Of a stretch of 64,000 nucleotides of DNA, positions 18,092 through 26,413 are shown piece by piece. Source of the stretch: Halovenus carboxidivorans (lineage in GTDB: Archaea > Halobacteriota > Halobacteria > Halobacteriales > Haloarculaceae); contig NZ_WUUT01000005.1 in assembly GCF_009831575.1 (NCBI RefSeq), forward strand, positions 186,001-250,000, written 5' to 3'. How positions within the stretch are numbered: position 1 is the stretch's first letter; every line of letters begins with the position of its first letter. The position numbers and the translations under genes are program-made. The notes under the pieces are model-generated. The model was not told the origin of the DNA, did not search any database, and saw only the letters and a program-made list of their open reading frames with translations.

Positions 18092-18166
18092 TGGGTTGGG
18101 GCGGATTCGAACCGCCGACATCCTCCGTGTGAAGGAGGTATCATAACCGGGCTAGATCACCAACCC
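18092..18166 (-). tRNA. tRNA-Val (anticodon CAC)
   Basis: The minus strand folds as a full cloverleaf. The acceptor GGGUUGG pairs with CCAACCC, with discriminator A at 18092. The anticodon stem CCUCC/GGAGG holds the loop UUCACAC, giving anticodon CAC. The T arm GGCGG-UUCGAAU-CCGCC is perfect. The D arm has three pairs plus one mismatch. There is no intron and no encoded CCA. Its 3' end faces the defence island. Confidence 0.96.
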
Positions 18167-18224
18167 GAACAACTCCACCTTACCGGGTCGTGGACTTAAG
18201 AATTGCTTTCCTGCTCCCGGACGG

Positions 18225-18953
18225 TCATTCGAGGTTGTCGAGCGTGAACTCGATGCGCTCGACGTTCTCGCCTTTCGAGGTACAGTCGAGGATCTCTATC
18301 CCGCCGAGTTCACCGAGGCTGTCGGCGTGGGTGCCTCCGCAGGGACACATATCGAACTCTTCGATTGCGACGACACGGAGCGGATCGACGTGATCCGGGA
18401 TCATATCGAGCAGCGCCCGGCCCTCGTCGACGTTCTCCTCGACCTGCTCTCGGGGCCGCTCCTCTTTGGTTACGCCGTAATCGGCCTCGATAGCTGTGTT
18501 GCTTAACTCCTCGATACGGTCGAGGTCGGCATCGTCGAACGACGCCGGCTCGAAGTCGATCCGCGAGCGCTCGGCGTACACCTGATTCCCCGCGGTGCTG
18601 GCGTCGAACTCGTCGAGTACGACCCGGGAGACGACGTGCTGGGCGGTGTGCATCCGCGAGAGATTGCGGCGGCGCTGTTCGTCGATACGACAGGTAACGG
18701 CTGTCCCCTCCGTCGGCGGGTCGCCGTCCAGCGACTGGACTCCGTGGCGGACGTCGCCGTGGTCCTTCCAGACGTCGTCGATCGTCGCGCTGCCGCCGTC
18801 CCACTCGATTGTGCCGTGGTCCGGGGGCTGTCCACCACCCTCCGGGTAGAAGTAGGTGCCGTCGAGGATGATGTACTCCTCCGTGGCTGTCGTGACCGTT
18901 GCCTCGAACTCCGTGACATCGTCTGCGTCCGGAAGATACCGCAGTTCTGTCAT
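18225..18953 (-). CDS. alaX: AlaX-type alanyl-tRNA editing protein
   Basis: A 242-residue free-standing editing domain that hydrolyses Ser or Gly wrongly attached to tRNA-Ala. The zinc site is visible as H102-TAQ-H106 and, near the C-terminus, C-P-C-GGTH. The N-terminal part has the AlaRS editing-domain signature YFYPEGGGQPPD. The ATG at 18953 is chosen over the GTG one codon earlier because the TATA-like element (reverse strand of about 18975-18983) is centred 26 bases before it, giving a leaderless message. First core gene after tRNA-Val. Confidence 0.92.
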   Translation of the reverse strand: MTELRYLPDADDVTEFEATVTTATEEYIILDGTYFYPEGGGQPPDHGTIEWDGGSATIDDVWKDHGDVRHGVQSLDGDPPTEGTAVTCRIDEQRRRNLSRMHTAQHVVSRVVLDEFDASTAGNQVYAERSRIDFEPASFDDADLDRIEELSNTAIEADYGVTKEERPREQVEENVDEGRALLDMIPDHVDPLRVVAIEEFDMCPCGGTHADSLGELGGIEILDCTSKGENVERIEFTLDNLE

Positions 18954-18992
18954 CACTCGAACTCCGTCCGGTCGATAAAAGAGCGTTCGGGA

Positions 18993-19256
18993 TTACTCGG
19001 CAGGCTTCTCGCGGACCTTGTCCAGTCGTTCGCGCGCCTCACCGAGGGCCTCCTTCGCCTCGCCCTCCGCTCGCTGCTGGAACTCCTTCAGATCCTCGCG
19101 GAGTTTCTCGACGCGACTCGGCTCCGGCTGTTCCTCCTCGTCTCGGAGATCCTGAATCCGCTCCTGGAGCGGCTCAAGCTCCTCGCTGAGGCCTTTCTTT
19201 GCCGTTTCGCCCGCGCGTTTGACGTAGTATTTCGTATCTTCGAAGTGCTTGTTCAT
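18993..19256 (-). CDS. Small charged coiled-coil protein, haloarchaeal hypothetical
   Basis: An 87-residue protein made almost entirely of charged helix (KRAGETAKKGLSEELEPLQ, then VEKLREDLKEFQQRAEGEAK), predicted coiled coil, with no enzyme motif. It resembles small haloarchaeal proteins of unknown function. A TATA element (reverse strand of 19279-19286) sits 26-28 bases before the ATG, supporting a leaderless start. Its own promoter suggests it is not part of the AlaX unit. Confidence 0.75.
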   Translation of the reverse strand: MNKHFEDTKYYVKRAGETAKKGLSEELEPLQERIQDLRDEEEQPEPSRVEKLREDLKEFQQRAEGEAKEALGEARERLDKVREKPAE

Positions 19257-19303
19257 ATTATACTATAAGTGTAGAGCAGATATAGCTCTTGTGGGCCATC
19301 CGG

Positions 19304-19840
19304 TCAGTACGTCGGGTTCTCCTCGGGGACGCCCTCACGCTGGTTGACCACGCGAGCGAGGGTGAACAGCGTATCGGAGAGGCGGTTCAGGTAGACGACG
19401 GCGGTGTCGTTGACGCCGGACTCCTCGGCGGCGAAAGTGACCGCGCGCCGCTCTGCGCGCCGGCAGACGGCACGTGCGTGGTGGAGCCGAGCGCCAGGGT
19501 CGGAGCCGCCGGGGAGAATGAACGATTCGATCGGGTCGAGTTCGTCGTCGTACTCGTCGATCATCGCTTCGACCGCGTCGACGTGTTCTTCGCGCACCCG
19601 TGGGTCGTCCTCGTCGGGGTCGGGGTTGGCGAAATCTGCCTGGATGATGTGGAGGTGATTCTGGATCTCCCGGAGGTGGTCGTCGATATCCTCGTGACCT
19701 GTCGGGCGGACTTTCCCGACGAGTGCGTTCACCTCGTCGACACTGCCGTATGCTTCGATGCGAGCGCTCGACTTCGAGACCCGCTCCATGTTCCGCAGGT
19801 CGGTCAGCCCGTCGTCACCGCGGCCGGTATAGATTTTCAT
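19304..19840 (-). CDS. PduO-type cob(I)alamin adenosyltransferase
   Basis: A 178-residue enzyme that transfers the adenosyl group from ATP to cob(I)alamin or cob(I)yrinic acid diamide to make the coenzyme B12 form. The family signatures are present: N-terminal KIYTGRGDDGLTDL (ATP site), AYGSVDEVNALVG, and the C-terminal RAVCRRAERRAV with YLNRLSDTLFTLAR. A GTG three codons upstream is possible, but ATG 19840 fits a TATA-like element about 26-30 bases upstream and the normal family N-terminus. Confidence 0.93.
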   Translation of the reverse strand: MKIYTGRGDDGLTDLRNMERVSKSSARIEAYGSVDEVNALVGKVRPTGHEDIDDHLREIQNHLHIIQADFANPDPDEDDPRVREEHVDAVEAMIDEYDDELDPIESFILPGGSDPGARLHHARAVCRRAERRAVTFAAEESGVNDTAVVYLNRLSDTLFTLARVVNQREGVPEENPTY

Positions 19841-19882
19841 GTCCTTCACTCGGGCCGAGAGAGACTTAAAGGAACGGCACCG

Positions 19883-20263
19883 TCACTCGGCGGTCTCACA
19901 CTCGACGCGGTACTCACAGTCGCTGCGCTCGACGAGACGATCGTACAGCCGCCGGAGTCCGGCCGACCCGGTTTCGGGCAGGACGTGGAGCCGGATACGG
20001 CCGTCTCGGACGGACGCGCGGAACACGTCTCCGGTCCCCTCGTCTCGGACCAAAAACAGCGCCATCGGGAGATTGTAGAAATCGCCGTAGCGGTACGGCC
20101 CCGCATCGAGGGTCTGTTCGAGGGCGGCCGAGAGCTGTTCGTTCGACCGGCTCCGGCTCGGGATCAGCCGAAAGATGGTCTGACCCTCGTACTCGACACC
20201 GCCGCTGTAGGGATACCGCCGCTGAGGCCGGGAGGGAATCGTAAACGACGGCTCGGTCCCCAT
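19883..20263 (-). CDS. Conserved haloarchaeal hypothetical protein (126 aa)
   Basis: A soluble protein starting MGTEPSFTIPSRPQRRYPYSGG, with a central NLPMALFLVRDEGTGDVFR segment and an acidic C-terminus. No catalytic motif recognised. A longer start at 20284 is excluded by the promoter: the TATA-like TTAAAAAT (about 20288-20297, reverse strand) would start transcription close to 20267. It lies directly downstream of the Bat-type regulator gene on the same strand, but with its own promoter. Confidence 0.75.
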   Translation of the reverse strand: MGTEPSFTIPSRPQRRYPYSGGVEYEGQTIFRLIPSRSRSNEQLSAALEQTLDAGPYRYGDFYNLPMALFLVRDEGTGDVFRASVRDGRIRLHVLPETGSAGLRRLYDRLVERSDCEYRVECETAE

Positions 20264-20310
20264 CACACACGTATAGGGCGTCATCGCATTTAAAAATCGT
20301 CACGGGGCCG

Positions 20311-20979
20311 TCAGTCGTCGACCACGAGGCCCTCTTCGGCGGTGTTCGTCACGGCCGCGCGCGCGAGCGATTCCATCGCTCGGCGGAGTCGCTCGGACGC
20401 CGCCTGCTCGCTGATCGAGAGCCGATCAGCGATCTGTCCGAGCGTCGATCCTCGGGGAACCTCGAAGTACCCACCCTCGATCGCTTCGAGCAGGACCGCC
20501 TCCTGTTTCTCGGTGAGATTGAACGCACCGCCGGAGAGGAGATATCGGCCGACCCGCACGACGGTCGGTTCGATCTCCATCCCTGCATCGTCGATCCGTT
20601 GCCGGTAGTCCCGAAAACACTCCTGGTCGGGATAGTTCATCGTCGTGTACCAGCCCTCTCCGTCCCACCGGGACTGGAGGTAGACGCCGCCGGAGTCGAT
20701 AGCGGCCTCGTAGGCCCGCTGGTCGGTCGTCCCCGGGACGGCCTCGATCCAGTACAACCGGCGGAGGTCGCCGTCCTCGAGCAGTTTGAGTTCGCCGACA
20801 GAGGGGTCCTCCGCCACCAGGGCGTGAAACCGGCCACAGCCGTCACCGGTGACCGCCGCAGTGAGTCGAAGCGGCGTCTCCGGTCCGGTCGCGAGATCCC
20901 TGACCACGACCTCGATGCCCTCGACCTCGCGGAGTGTCCGGTGAAGGATCTCGCTCCGGTGGTGAAATTCGACGTACAT
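20311..20979 (-). CDS. Bacterio-opsin activator (Bat)-type HTH transcription regulator
   Basis: A 222-residue protein. The N-terminal two thirds form a sensor-like domain (TAAVTGDGCGRFHALVAEDP, EAVPGTTDQ). The C-terminus is an HTH_10 domain: FNLTEKQEAVLLEAIEGGYF, then STLGQIADRLSISEQAASE and LRRAMESLAR. This architecture is characteristic of the large haloarchaeal Bat-like family, which regulates varied genes; the ligand and targets of this member cannot be read from sequence. The upstream neighbour is sdhA on the same strand, ending 76 bases earlier. Confidence 0.88.
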   Translation of the reverse strand: MYVEFHHRSEILHRTLREVEGIEVVVRDLATGPETPLRLTAAVTGDGCGRFHALVAEDPSVGELKLLEDGDLRRLYWIEAVPGTTDQRAYEAAIDSGGVYLQSRWDGEGWYTTMNYPDQECFRDYRQRIDDAGMEIEPTVVRVGRYLLSGGAFNLTEKQEAVLLEAIEGGYFEVPRGSTLGQIADRLSISEQAASERLRRAMESLARAAVTNTAEEGLVVDD

Positions 20980-21054
20980 ACCGTCTACCTGATACTCTCA
21001 CGGCAGACACTATTAGCTATCGATGAGACGGCGAAAGAAAGAGAACGAACCGGC

Positions 21055-22884
21055 TCAGTACGAGCGCTCTTTGGGTTCGTAGGTCTGCTCGTGTCCTTCG
21101 AGGATCACGGGCTTGTAGTAGAGGTTCGGCGTGCCGCCGTTCCAGGAGAGCATCGTGTGTTTGAGCCACTCGTCGTCACGTCGCTCCTGGTACTCCTTGC
21201 GCCAGTGAGCGCCGCGGAACTCCTCCCGGGCGAGCGCGCCGAGCGCGATTGCCTCGGCGTTGTCGATGACGTTGCGGGTCTCGATCGTGTGGATCAGGTC
21301 GGTGTTGTACGTGCGAGACTTGTCCGCGACGCCGACGTGCTGGTACTGCTCGCGGGCCTCGCGGATGTCCTTCAGCGCCTGTTTGATGTTGGACTCCTCG
21401 CGGAACACGTTGACATTCTCCGTCATCGTCTTCTGGACCTTCTCGCGGACCTCCGCGTGGTTGACGCCGTCGCGTTCGAGCATCGTGTCGACGCGCTCGC
21501 GCTCCTTGCGGATCGCCTCTTCGAGCAGTTCCTCCGGCGTCGCGACCGCACCGCCGTCCGCGACGACCGGATCAGAGCGGTCACCCACACTGCCCGGTTC
21601 GACTGGGGTGTCGACCTCGCCGTCCTCGCTCTCGGCGGAGGGACCCGTCGGGATCTCCGGATCGGTGAGGTCGCCGCCGGCCGCGTGCTGTCCGGCGCGC
21701 GAACCGAACACGAGCAGTTCGGGCAGCGCGTTACCGCCGAGTCGGTTCGAGCCGTGCATGCTGACACAGGCACACTCGCCGGCGGCGTACAGCCCGTCGA
21801 TGCAGGTCTGGCCGTTCTCGTTGACCTCGATGCCGCCCATCTGGTAGTGCTGGCCGGGTTTGACCGGCATCGGCTCGTCGAGGCCGTCCGTGCCCTCGAA
21901 GTCCTCTGCCAGATGCAGGATGTTCTCCAGTCGGTCGAGGATCCGCTCCTCACCGAGGTGGCGCATGTCGAGGTGGACGTACTCGTCTTCGATCCCACGA
22001 CCCTCGTTGACCTCGGTGAGTTCGGCCCGCGAGACCACGTCACGAGAGGCGAGTTCGCCCTCGTTGTTCGCGTAGCCGTACTCGAACATGAACCGCTCTT
22101 CCTCGTCGTTGTAGAGGATACCACCTTCGCCGCGGACACCCTCGGAGATCAGGACGCCAGTCGACGGCAGCGTCGTCGGGTGGAACTGGACGAACTCCAT
22201 ATCCTCAAGCGGCGCGCCGGCGCGGTAGGCGAGTGCCTGACCGTCGCCGGTGTTGGCGATGGCGTTGGTCGTGTGATCGAACGCCTGGCCGTTTCCACCG
22301 GTGGCCAGAATGACGCCGTCGCGGGCGTAGAAGCCGTCGATCTCGCCCGTCTTGATGTCGTAGCCGACGGCGCCGTAACACTCCCGATCCTCGGGGCGGT
22401 CGTGATCGGTGACGGCCAGCCGGGAGACGTACCACTCGTCGTAGACCTCGATACCTCGTTTGACCACCTGCTCGTACATCGTGTGCAGCAGGTGGTGGCC
22501 GGTCTCAGCGCCGGCGTAGGTCGTCCGCGGGTGTGAGAGGCCGCCGAACGGTCGCTGGGAGACGGTGCCGTCTTCCTCGCGGGAGAACGGCATGCCCCAG
22601 TGTTCGAGCTGGATGACCTCGTCGGGGGCCTGCTTGGCGAAGGTGTCGATAGCGGGAGCGTCGCCCAGGTAGTCCGACCCTTTCATCGTGTCGTAGGCGT
22701 GTAGCTCCCAGGAGTCTTCAGGGTGGAGCGCGGCGTTGATACCGCCCTCTGCTGCACCCGTGTGGCTACGCACCGGGTGGAGTTTGCTCACGAGAGCAAC
22801 GTCTGCTCCCTCTTCGTGCGCCGCGATTGCTGCCCTGAGGCCGGCGCCGCCCGCGCCGACCACAATGACGTCGTGTTTGTACAT
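21055..22884 (-). CDS. sdhA: Succinate dehydrogenase flavoprotein subunit
   Basis: A 609-residue FAD subunit oxidising succinate to fumarate. It has the dinucleotide fold VVGAGGAGLRAAIAA at the N-terminus, the HTGAAEGGINAAL segment around the FAD-linking histidine region, the substrate and active-site segment RGEGGILYNDEEERFM, and SMHGSNRLGGNALPELLVFG. Between about residues 415 and 450 there is an acidic, proline-containing insertion (SAESEDGEVDTPVEPGS), common as a halophilic surface feature. Last gene of sdhCDBA; 28 bases separate it from sdhB. Confidence 0.97.
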   Translation of the reverse strand: MYKHDVIVVGAGGAGLRAAIAAHEEGADVALVSKLHPVRSHTGAAEGGINAALHPEDSWELHAYDTMKGSDYLGDAPAIDTFAKQAPDEVIQLEHWGMPFSREEDGTVSQRPFGGLSHPRTTYAGAETGHHLLHTMYEQVVKRGIEVYDEWYVSRLAVTDHDRPEDRECYGAVGYDIKTGEIDGFYARDGVILATGGNGQAFDHTTNAIANTGDGQALAYRAGAPLEDMEFVQFHPTTLPSTGVLISEGVRGEGGILYNDEEERFMFEYGYANNEGELASRDVVSRAELTEVNEGRGIEDEYVHLDMRHLGEERILDRLENILHLAEDFEGTDGLDEPMPVKPGQHYQMGGIEVNENGQTCIDGLYAAGECACVSMHGSNRLGGNALPELLVFGSRAGQHAAGGDLTDPEIPTGPSAESEDGEVDTPVEPGSVGDRSDPVVADGGAVATPEELLEEAIRKERERVDTMLERDGVNHAEVREKVQKTMTENVNVFREESNIKQALKDIREAREQYQHVGVADKSRTYNTDLIHTIETRNVIDNAEAIALGALAREEFRGAHWRKEYQERRDDEWLKHTMLSWNGGTPNLYYKPVILEGHEQTYEPKERSY

Positions 22885-22912
22885 GGATAGGTGGAGTCTG
22901 TGGTATATTGGT

Positions 22913-23770
22913 CTACCAGAACTTCAAGTTGTTCTTGATCGATTCGCGTTTCAGTGCCTGGATATGTTCTGTCAATGGGATGTCTTTCGGACAGACCTCC
23001 GTGCAGGAGAACTGTGTCTGGCAGCGCCAGACGCCGTGTTCCTGTTCGATGATGCGGAGTCGCTCCTGCTTGCGGTCCGACCCCTCCCGCTCGTCCATCG
23101 CGAAGCGGTAGGCCTTGTTGATCGCTGCCGGGCCGAGATACTCGTTGTCGCCGGCCGCGATGTTACACGAGGACATACAGGCGCCACACCAGATACACCG
23201 CGTCGAGAGTTTGACCTTCTCGCGGTTCTCCGGCGTCTGGTGCTGTTCTTCGAGTTCGCCGTCCGGCAGTTCGTCGGGGTCGAAGTACGGCTCGACGGCG
23301 TGCATCTGGTCGTAGAAGTGCTGCATGTCGACGACCAGATCCTTCACGACATCCTGGTGCGGCAGGGGTTCGATCCGGACCGGGTGTTCGAGATCGCCCA
23401 TCTGGGTCTTACAGCCCAGTCGCTGCTGGCCGTTGATGAACAGCGCGTCCGACCCACAGACCGCCTGCCGACAGGAGTGTCGGAAGGTCAGCGAGGAGTC
23501 GTATCGGTCCCGCGCGTAGATGAGCGCGTCGAGGACCGTCATCCCGCGGTGGAACGGAACTGTGAAGGAGTCGAACCGCGGCTCCTCTTTACCCTCGATC
23601 TCCGGATCGTACCGGAAGACCTTGAGCTGGACCGTCTTCTCTGCGCTTTCGAGATCCTCCTGAATCTGCTCGCGGCGCTTCTCCGAGAGATCCTCCGCGA
23701 CCTCCTCGCGGATCTGCTCGGGTGACTGTTCCTCGGTCGTCTCGGTCTCCTGTTGAATTTCCGTACTCAT
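22913..23770 (-). CDS. sdhB: Succinate dehydrogenase iron-sulfur subunit
   Basis: A 285-residue protein with a [2Fe-2S] motif (SCRQAVCGSDALFINGQQ, then LGCKTQ) and two further cysteine clusters, CIWCGACMSSC and CTEVCPKDI, for the [3Fe-4S] and [4Fe-4S] centres. The N-terminal 35 residues (MSTEIQQETETTEEQ) are an acidic extension. The same frame stays open far upstream through sdhD and sdhC, but that is out-of-frame overlap; ATG 23770 directly follows sdhD with a 2-base gap. Confidence 0.96.
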   Translation of the reverse strand: MSTEIQQETETTEEQSPEQIREEVAEDLSEKRREQIQEDLESAEKTVQLKVFRYDPEIEGKEEPRFDSFTVPFHRGMTVLDALIYARDRYDSSLTFRHSCRQAVCGSDALFINGQQRLGCKTQMGDLEHPVRIEPLPHQDVVKDLVVDMQHFYDQMHAVEPYFDPDELPDGELEEQHQTPENREKVKLSTRCIWCGACMSSCNIAAGDNEYLGPAAINKAYRFAMDEREGSDRKQERLRIIEQEHGVWRCQTQFSCTEVCPKDIPLTEHIQALKRESIKNNLKFW

Positions 23771-23772
23771 TG

Positions 23773-24138
23773 TTAGAACATACCGCTCATTGCCACGGCA
23801 ACGCGCAGTCCCTGGGCGATCAGTAGTAGCGTCGCAATCGTAAGGATTGCGGCGACGATCTTCTTCTGGGTCCCCTTCAGCCCCATGTTGACGAGTCCGT
23901 TGTAGACGCCGTTGACGCCGTGGAACGCGCCGGTGATGAGGAAGGTGACCATCAGCGAGAAGTAGCCGATCTGGCCCATCCGTGCCTCGGTGCCGGCGAA
24001 ACTGATCTCCGCCGCGTGGTTCACGAAGTGCAGCGTGATGAAGTGAAAGGCCAGCACTCCGACGAGGAAGACAGCGGTGATACGCTGGACGAACCACCGC
24101 CAGCCCTTGTGCTCGAACGAGGAGTAGTGCTCGGCCAT
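23773..24138 (-). CDS. sdhD: Succinate dehydrogenase membrane anchor subunit
   Basis: A 121-residue protein with three transmembrane helices (about 16-37, 53-78, 92-115), starting [19 protein letters not shown]. The conserved histidine and arginine residues in WRWFVQRITAVFL and HFITLHFVNH are of the kind that bind quinone and haem in archaeal anchors. Its ATG overlaps the sdhC stop by 4 bases. Confidence 0.92.
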   Translation of the reverse strand: MAEHYSSFEHKGWRWFVQRITAVFLVGVLAFHFITLHFVNHAAEISFAGTEARMGQIGYFSLMVTFLITGAFHGVNGVYNGLVNMGLKGTQKKIVAAILTIATLLLIAQGLRVAVAMSGMF

Positions 24139-24554
24139 CAGAGGACACCTCCCAGGAACGTCGGCAGGCTAGCGAGTGTGATCAGTGCGGTCATGATCAG
24201 CGACACGTAGAAACTGACATCCTGTCGGTCGAGTCCGAGTCCGAGGTCGACGAACAGGAGCCGGATCCCGTTGAGGATGTGGAACACCGCGACGGTGAGC
24301 AGTCCAATTTCGAGGAATCGGACGATGAGCAGCTCTTCGAGACTCTGTAGCGTCGTTGTGTAGATGTCGTTCCCGGCGGCCGCGGCGGCCGGGTCGACAC
24401 CGGTCGCCGTGCTCAGCACTGCGATGTGAGTGAACAGGTAGCCGACGAGTATCCACCCGGTGAGCTTGTGGAGAATCCACGCCCACATTCCGGGTTTGAA
24501 CTCCAGCCACCGTCCGAAACTCTCGACGGTGCCTCGATCGTACGATTGTGACAT
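24138..24554 (-). CDS. sdhC: Succinate dehydrogenase cytochrome b-type subunit
   Basis: A 138-residue membrane protein starting [19 protein letters not shown], with three hydrophobic helices and histidines in [16 protein letters not shown] and [11 protein letters not shown], the usual haem-ligand pattern. An upstream extension to 24608 is unlikely because the TATA element (reverse strand of 24574-24582) lies within it, about 24 bases before the ATG at 24554. First gene of the sdhCDBA operon and probably transcribed as a leaderless mRNA. Confidence 0.93.
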   Translation of the reverse strand: MSQSYDRGTVESFGRWLEFKPGMWAWILHKLTGWILVGYLFTHIAVLSTATGVDPAAAAAGNDIYTTTLQSLEELLIVRFLEIGLLTVAVFHILNGIRLLFVDLGLGLDRQDVSFYVSLIMTALITLASLPTFLGGVL

Positions 24555-24573
24555 ATGGACACCTTGGCGTGGG

Positions 24574-24582
24574 GATAAATAG
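24574..24582 (-). promoter_or_regulatory. TATA element of the sdhCDBA operon
   Basis: The minus strand reads ATTTATCCC, about 24 bases before the sdhC ATG. It is divergent from the MBF1 promoter 140 bases away. Confidence 0.6.
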
Positions 24583-24721
24583 TAGTTACTACACAGTGCT
24601 ACGGTCACTCAAATACGCCCCGATATGTTCGATTCGGCCCGGCGCGGAGCCGACCGATCCGGGTGAACACCGTTGGAGGTGGCGAGTGCCGGAACGGACG
24701 GTGACGGCGAGGAACTAAGAG

Positions 24722-24729
24722 TTATATAT
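24722..24729 (+). promoter_or_regulatory. TATA element of the MBF1 gene
   Basis: TTATATAT is centred 26 bases before the ATG at 24751, so the transcript should start at or next to the start codon. Confidence 0.7.
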
Positions 24730-24750
24730 CGGCAATCTGCTAGCGGCCCC

Positions 24751-25242
24751 ATGGCGAAATACTCGACCGGTAGCGGTGGTGGCGGTTCCGGCGAGAGCTG
24801 TGAACTCTGTGGAGCCGCAGGCGTCGAGACCCAGACGGTCAACGTCGCCGGGGCGCAACTCGAAGTCTGTAGCGACTGCGCCCAGCACGACGACAACGCC
24901 ACCCAGTCGGACGATTCCGCTCGGGACGACCGGAAGAAGCGAGCCGCACAGAACACGGCGAAGATCCACGACGCGGCGGAGGCCGACCCCTCCCACTGGG
25001 AGGACGGTGCTGATTACGAGGACGACCAGTTGCCGTATCTCCGCGACGGCTACGACGACCTCGTCACCGACGCCCGGCAGGACGCCGGCTACCAACTCGG
25101 GGAACTCGCCGAGGAACTGGAGATCAGCGAGGGCGACCTGCTGGCGCTCGAACAGGGGCGAGCGATCCAGGCCAACGTCGGGGGGAGCGTCGTCGCCGCC
25201 GTCGAGGAGTTCCTCGATATCGAGATCACCGAGTCGGACTGA
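24751..25242 (+). CDS. Archaeal MBF1-like transcription factor (zinc ribbon + HTH)
   Basis: A 163-residue protein: N-terminal glycine-rich stretch, a zinc ribbon (CELCGAAG ... CSDC), a charged linker, and a Cro-type HTH (DARQDAGYQLGELAEELEI, SEGDLLALEQGRA). This is the arrangement of archaeal multiprotein bridging factor 1. The frame is open further upstream, but the TATA element fixes the ATG at 24751. The histidine kinase gene begins 40 bases downstream on the same strand. Confidence 0.9.
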   Translation: MAKYSTGSGGGGSGESCELCGAAGVETQTVNVAGAQLEVCSDCAQHDDNATQSDDSARDDRKKRAAQNTAKIHDAAEADPSHWEDGADYEDDQLPYLRDGYDDLVTDARQDAGYQLGELAEELEISEGDLLALEQGRAIQANVGGSVVAAVEEFLDIEITESD

Positions 25243-25282
25243 CTGGGGTACGCTTAACACAGCCGACCCGTTACCCTCGGTG

Positions 25283-26395
25283 ATGGCTGAGCGACTCCGC
25301 GCACTGCTCGTCGGGGACTACTGGCGGTACACGATCAGCCTGCTCGGGACGTTGATGCTCGCTGTCGGCCTCGCGGCGGTGTTGCTCGACGGGCGACTGA
25401 GTGGGGAGGAGCTCCGCCGGGTCGTGGGGCTGGTCGTCTTCTGTCTGGCGTTGATCGCCGCGGGAGCCCGGATCGCGCTCACCGTCCGGGAGTTCAACCA
25501 GATGGGGCTGGTGCTGGGCTGGATGAGCCTCGGCGTGATCGTCGTCTCCGGGATGGGGCTGTGGGCCGGAGTCGTGCTCCCCGCGATCGATTCGACGTTC
25601 GATACCGCTCTGGTCTTTCTCTCCGTGTTAGCCGCGGGCGCGCTGTTCGGTGCTGTCGTCGGCTACTACGACGTTCGGGTTCGGGGACTGATTACGCGGG
25701 CGAGCAGAGAGCAGGCCCGCCGGGAGTTTCTCGACGAACAGCAGGAGACGCTGTCCTCGCTGAACGGCATTCTCCGCCATCAGATCCTGAACGACCTCTC
25801 GGCCATCGCGGGGCGGGCGGAGTTACTCGCCGCCGAGAAAATCGACACCGAGGACGGGACGGAGTCGATTCTCGCTCACTGCGAGCACATGGAATCGACC
25901 GTCGAACGGGTCGAGACGCTCGTCGATATCCTCACCCACGCCGCGGACCCTGCGGAATACGATCTCGGGACGGCACTCCAGAACGGTCGTCGCGTGGCCA
26001 CAGCGTCGGCCCCGGGACTGACTGTCTCGGGAATCGAAGCCGTCGAAGCGACCGTTCGAGCGGACGAACTGCTCCATCTGGCGTTTGCCGAACTGTTCGA
26101 GAACAGCGCCGTCCACGGCGACGGCGACGTGTCGGTGACAGTGACTGAAACCGCCGAGACGGTCACCGTCGAGGTCCACGACGGCGGCGCGGGTATCGAC
26201 CTCGGCCGTCCGTTCGAGCCGAACACGCGGGGCCAGGAGAGCGACGGCGACGGGTTGGGACTGTACTTCGCCGCGCTGATCGTCGATCGGTACGGCGGCC
26301 GGATCGAACTCCAACGGGCGGCCGATCCGACGACGGTGCTGGTCGAACTTCCGGTGGCGACAGTCGAGACCAGACGCGGCGTCGACAGCGAGTAA
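25283..26395 (+). CDS. Membrane sensor histidine kinase
   Basis: A 370-residue protein. Four hydrophobic segments lie between residues about 15 and 130 with very short loops, so the sensor is intramembrane rather than extracellular. The phosphoacceptor H166 is in ILRHQILNDLSAI. The ATP-binding domain shows an N-box (LAFAELFENSAVHG) and G-boxes (VHDGGAGID, GDGLGLYFAALI). No response regulator gene is nearby. I start it at ATG 25283 because the upstream open frame overlaps the MBF1 gene. The signal is unknown. Confidence 0.87.
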   Translation: MAERLRALLVGDYWRYTISLLGTLMLAVGLAAVLLDGRLSGEELRRVVGLVVFCLALIAAGARIALTVREFNQMGLVLGWMSLGVIVVSGMGLWAGVVLPAIDSTFDTALVFLSVLAAGALFGAVVGYYDVRVRGLITRASREQARREFLDEQQETLSSLNGILRHQILNDLSAIAGRAELLAAEKIDTEDGTESILAHCEHMESTVERVETLVDILTHAADPAEYDLGTALQNGRRVATASAPGLTVSGIEAVEATVRADELLHLAFAELFENSAVHGDGDVSVTVTETAETVTVEVHDGGAGIDLGRPFEPNTRGQESDGDGLGLYFAALIVDRYGGRIELQRAADPTTVLVELPVATVETRRGVDSE

Positions 26396-26413
26396 AATCA
26401 GAACAGCGGCCGG

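Noticed and set aside
17919-18146. Protein-coding gene overlapping the tRNA
   Set aside because: The last part is a translation of the antisense tRNA sequence, a common artefact; only its promoter-like element is reported as an observation.
20599-22536. Long plus-strand open frame (645 codons)
   Set aside because: It lies antisense to sdhA and part of the regulator gene; GC-rich third positions create such shadow frames. The translation has no recognisable domain.
23771-24148. Fusion of sdhB with upstream sequence (411 codons open)
   Set aside because: The upstream portion is out of frame with sdhD, which has clear transmembrane helices; sdhB starts at 23770.
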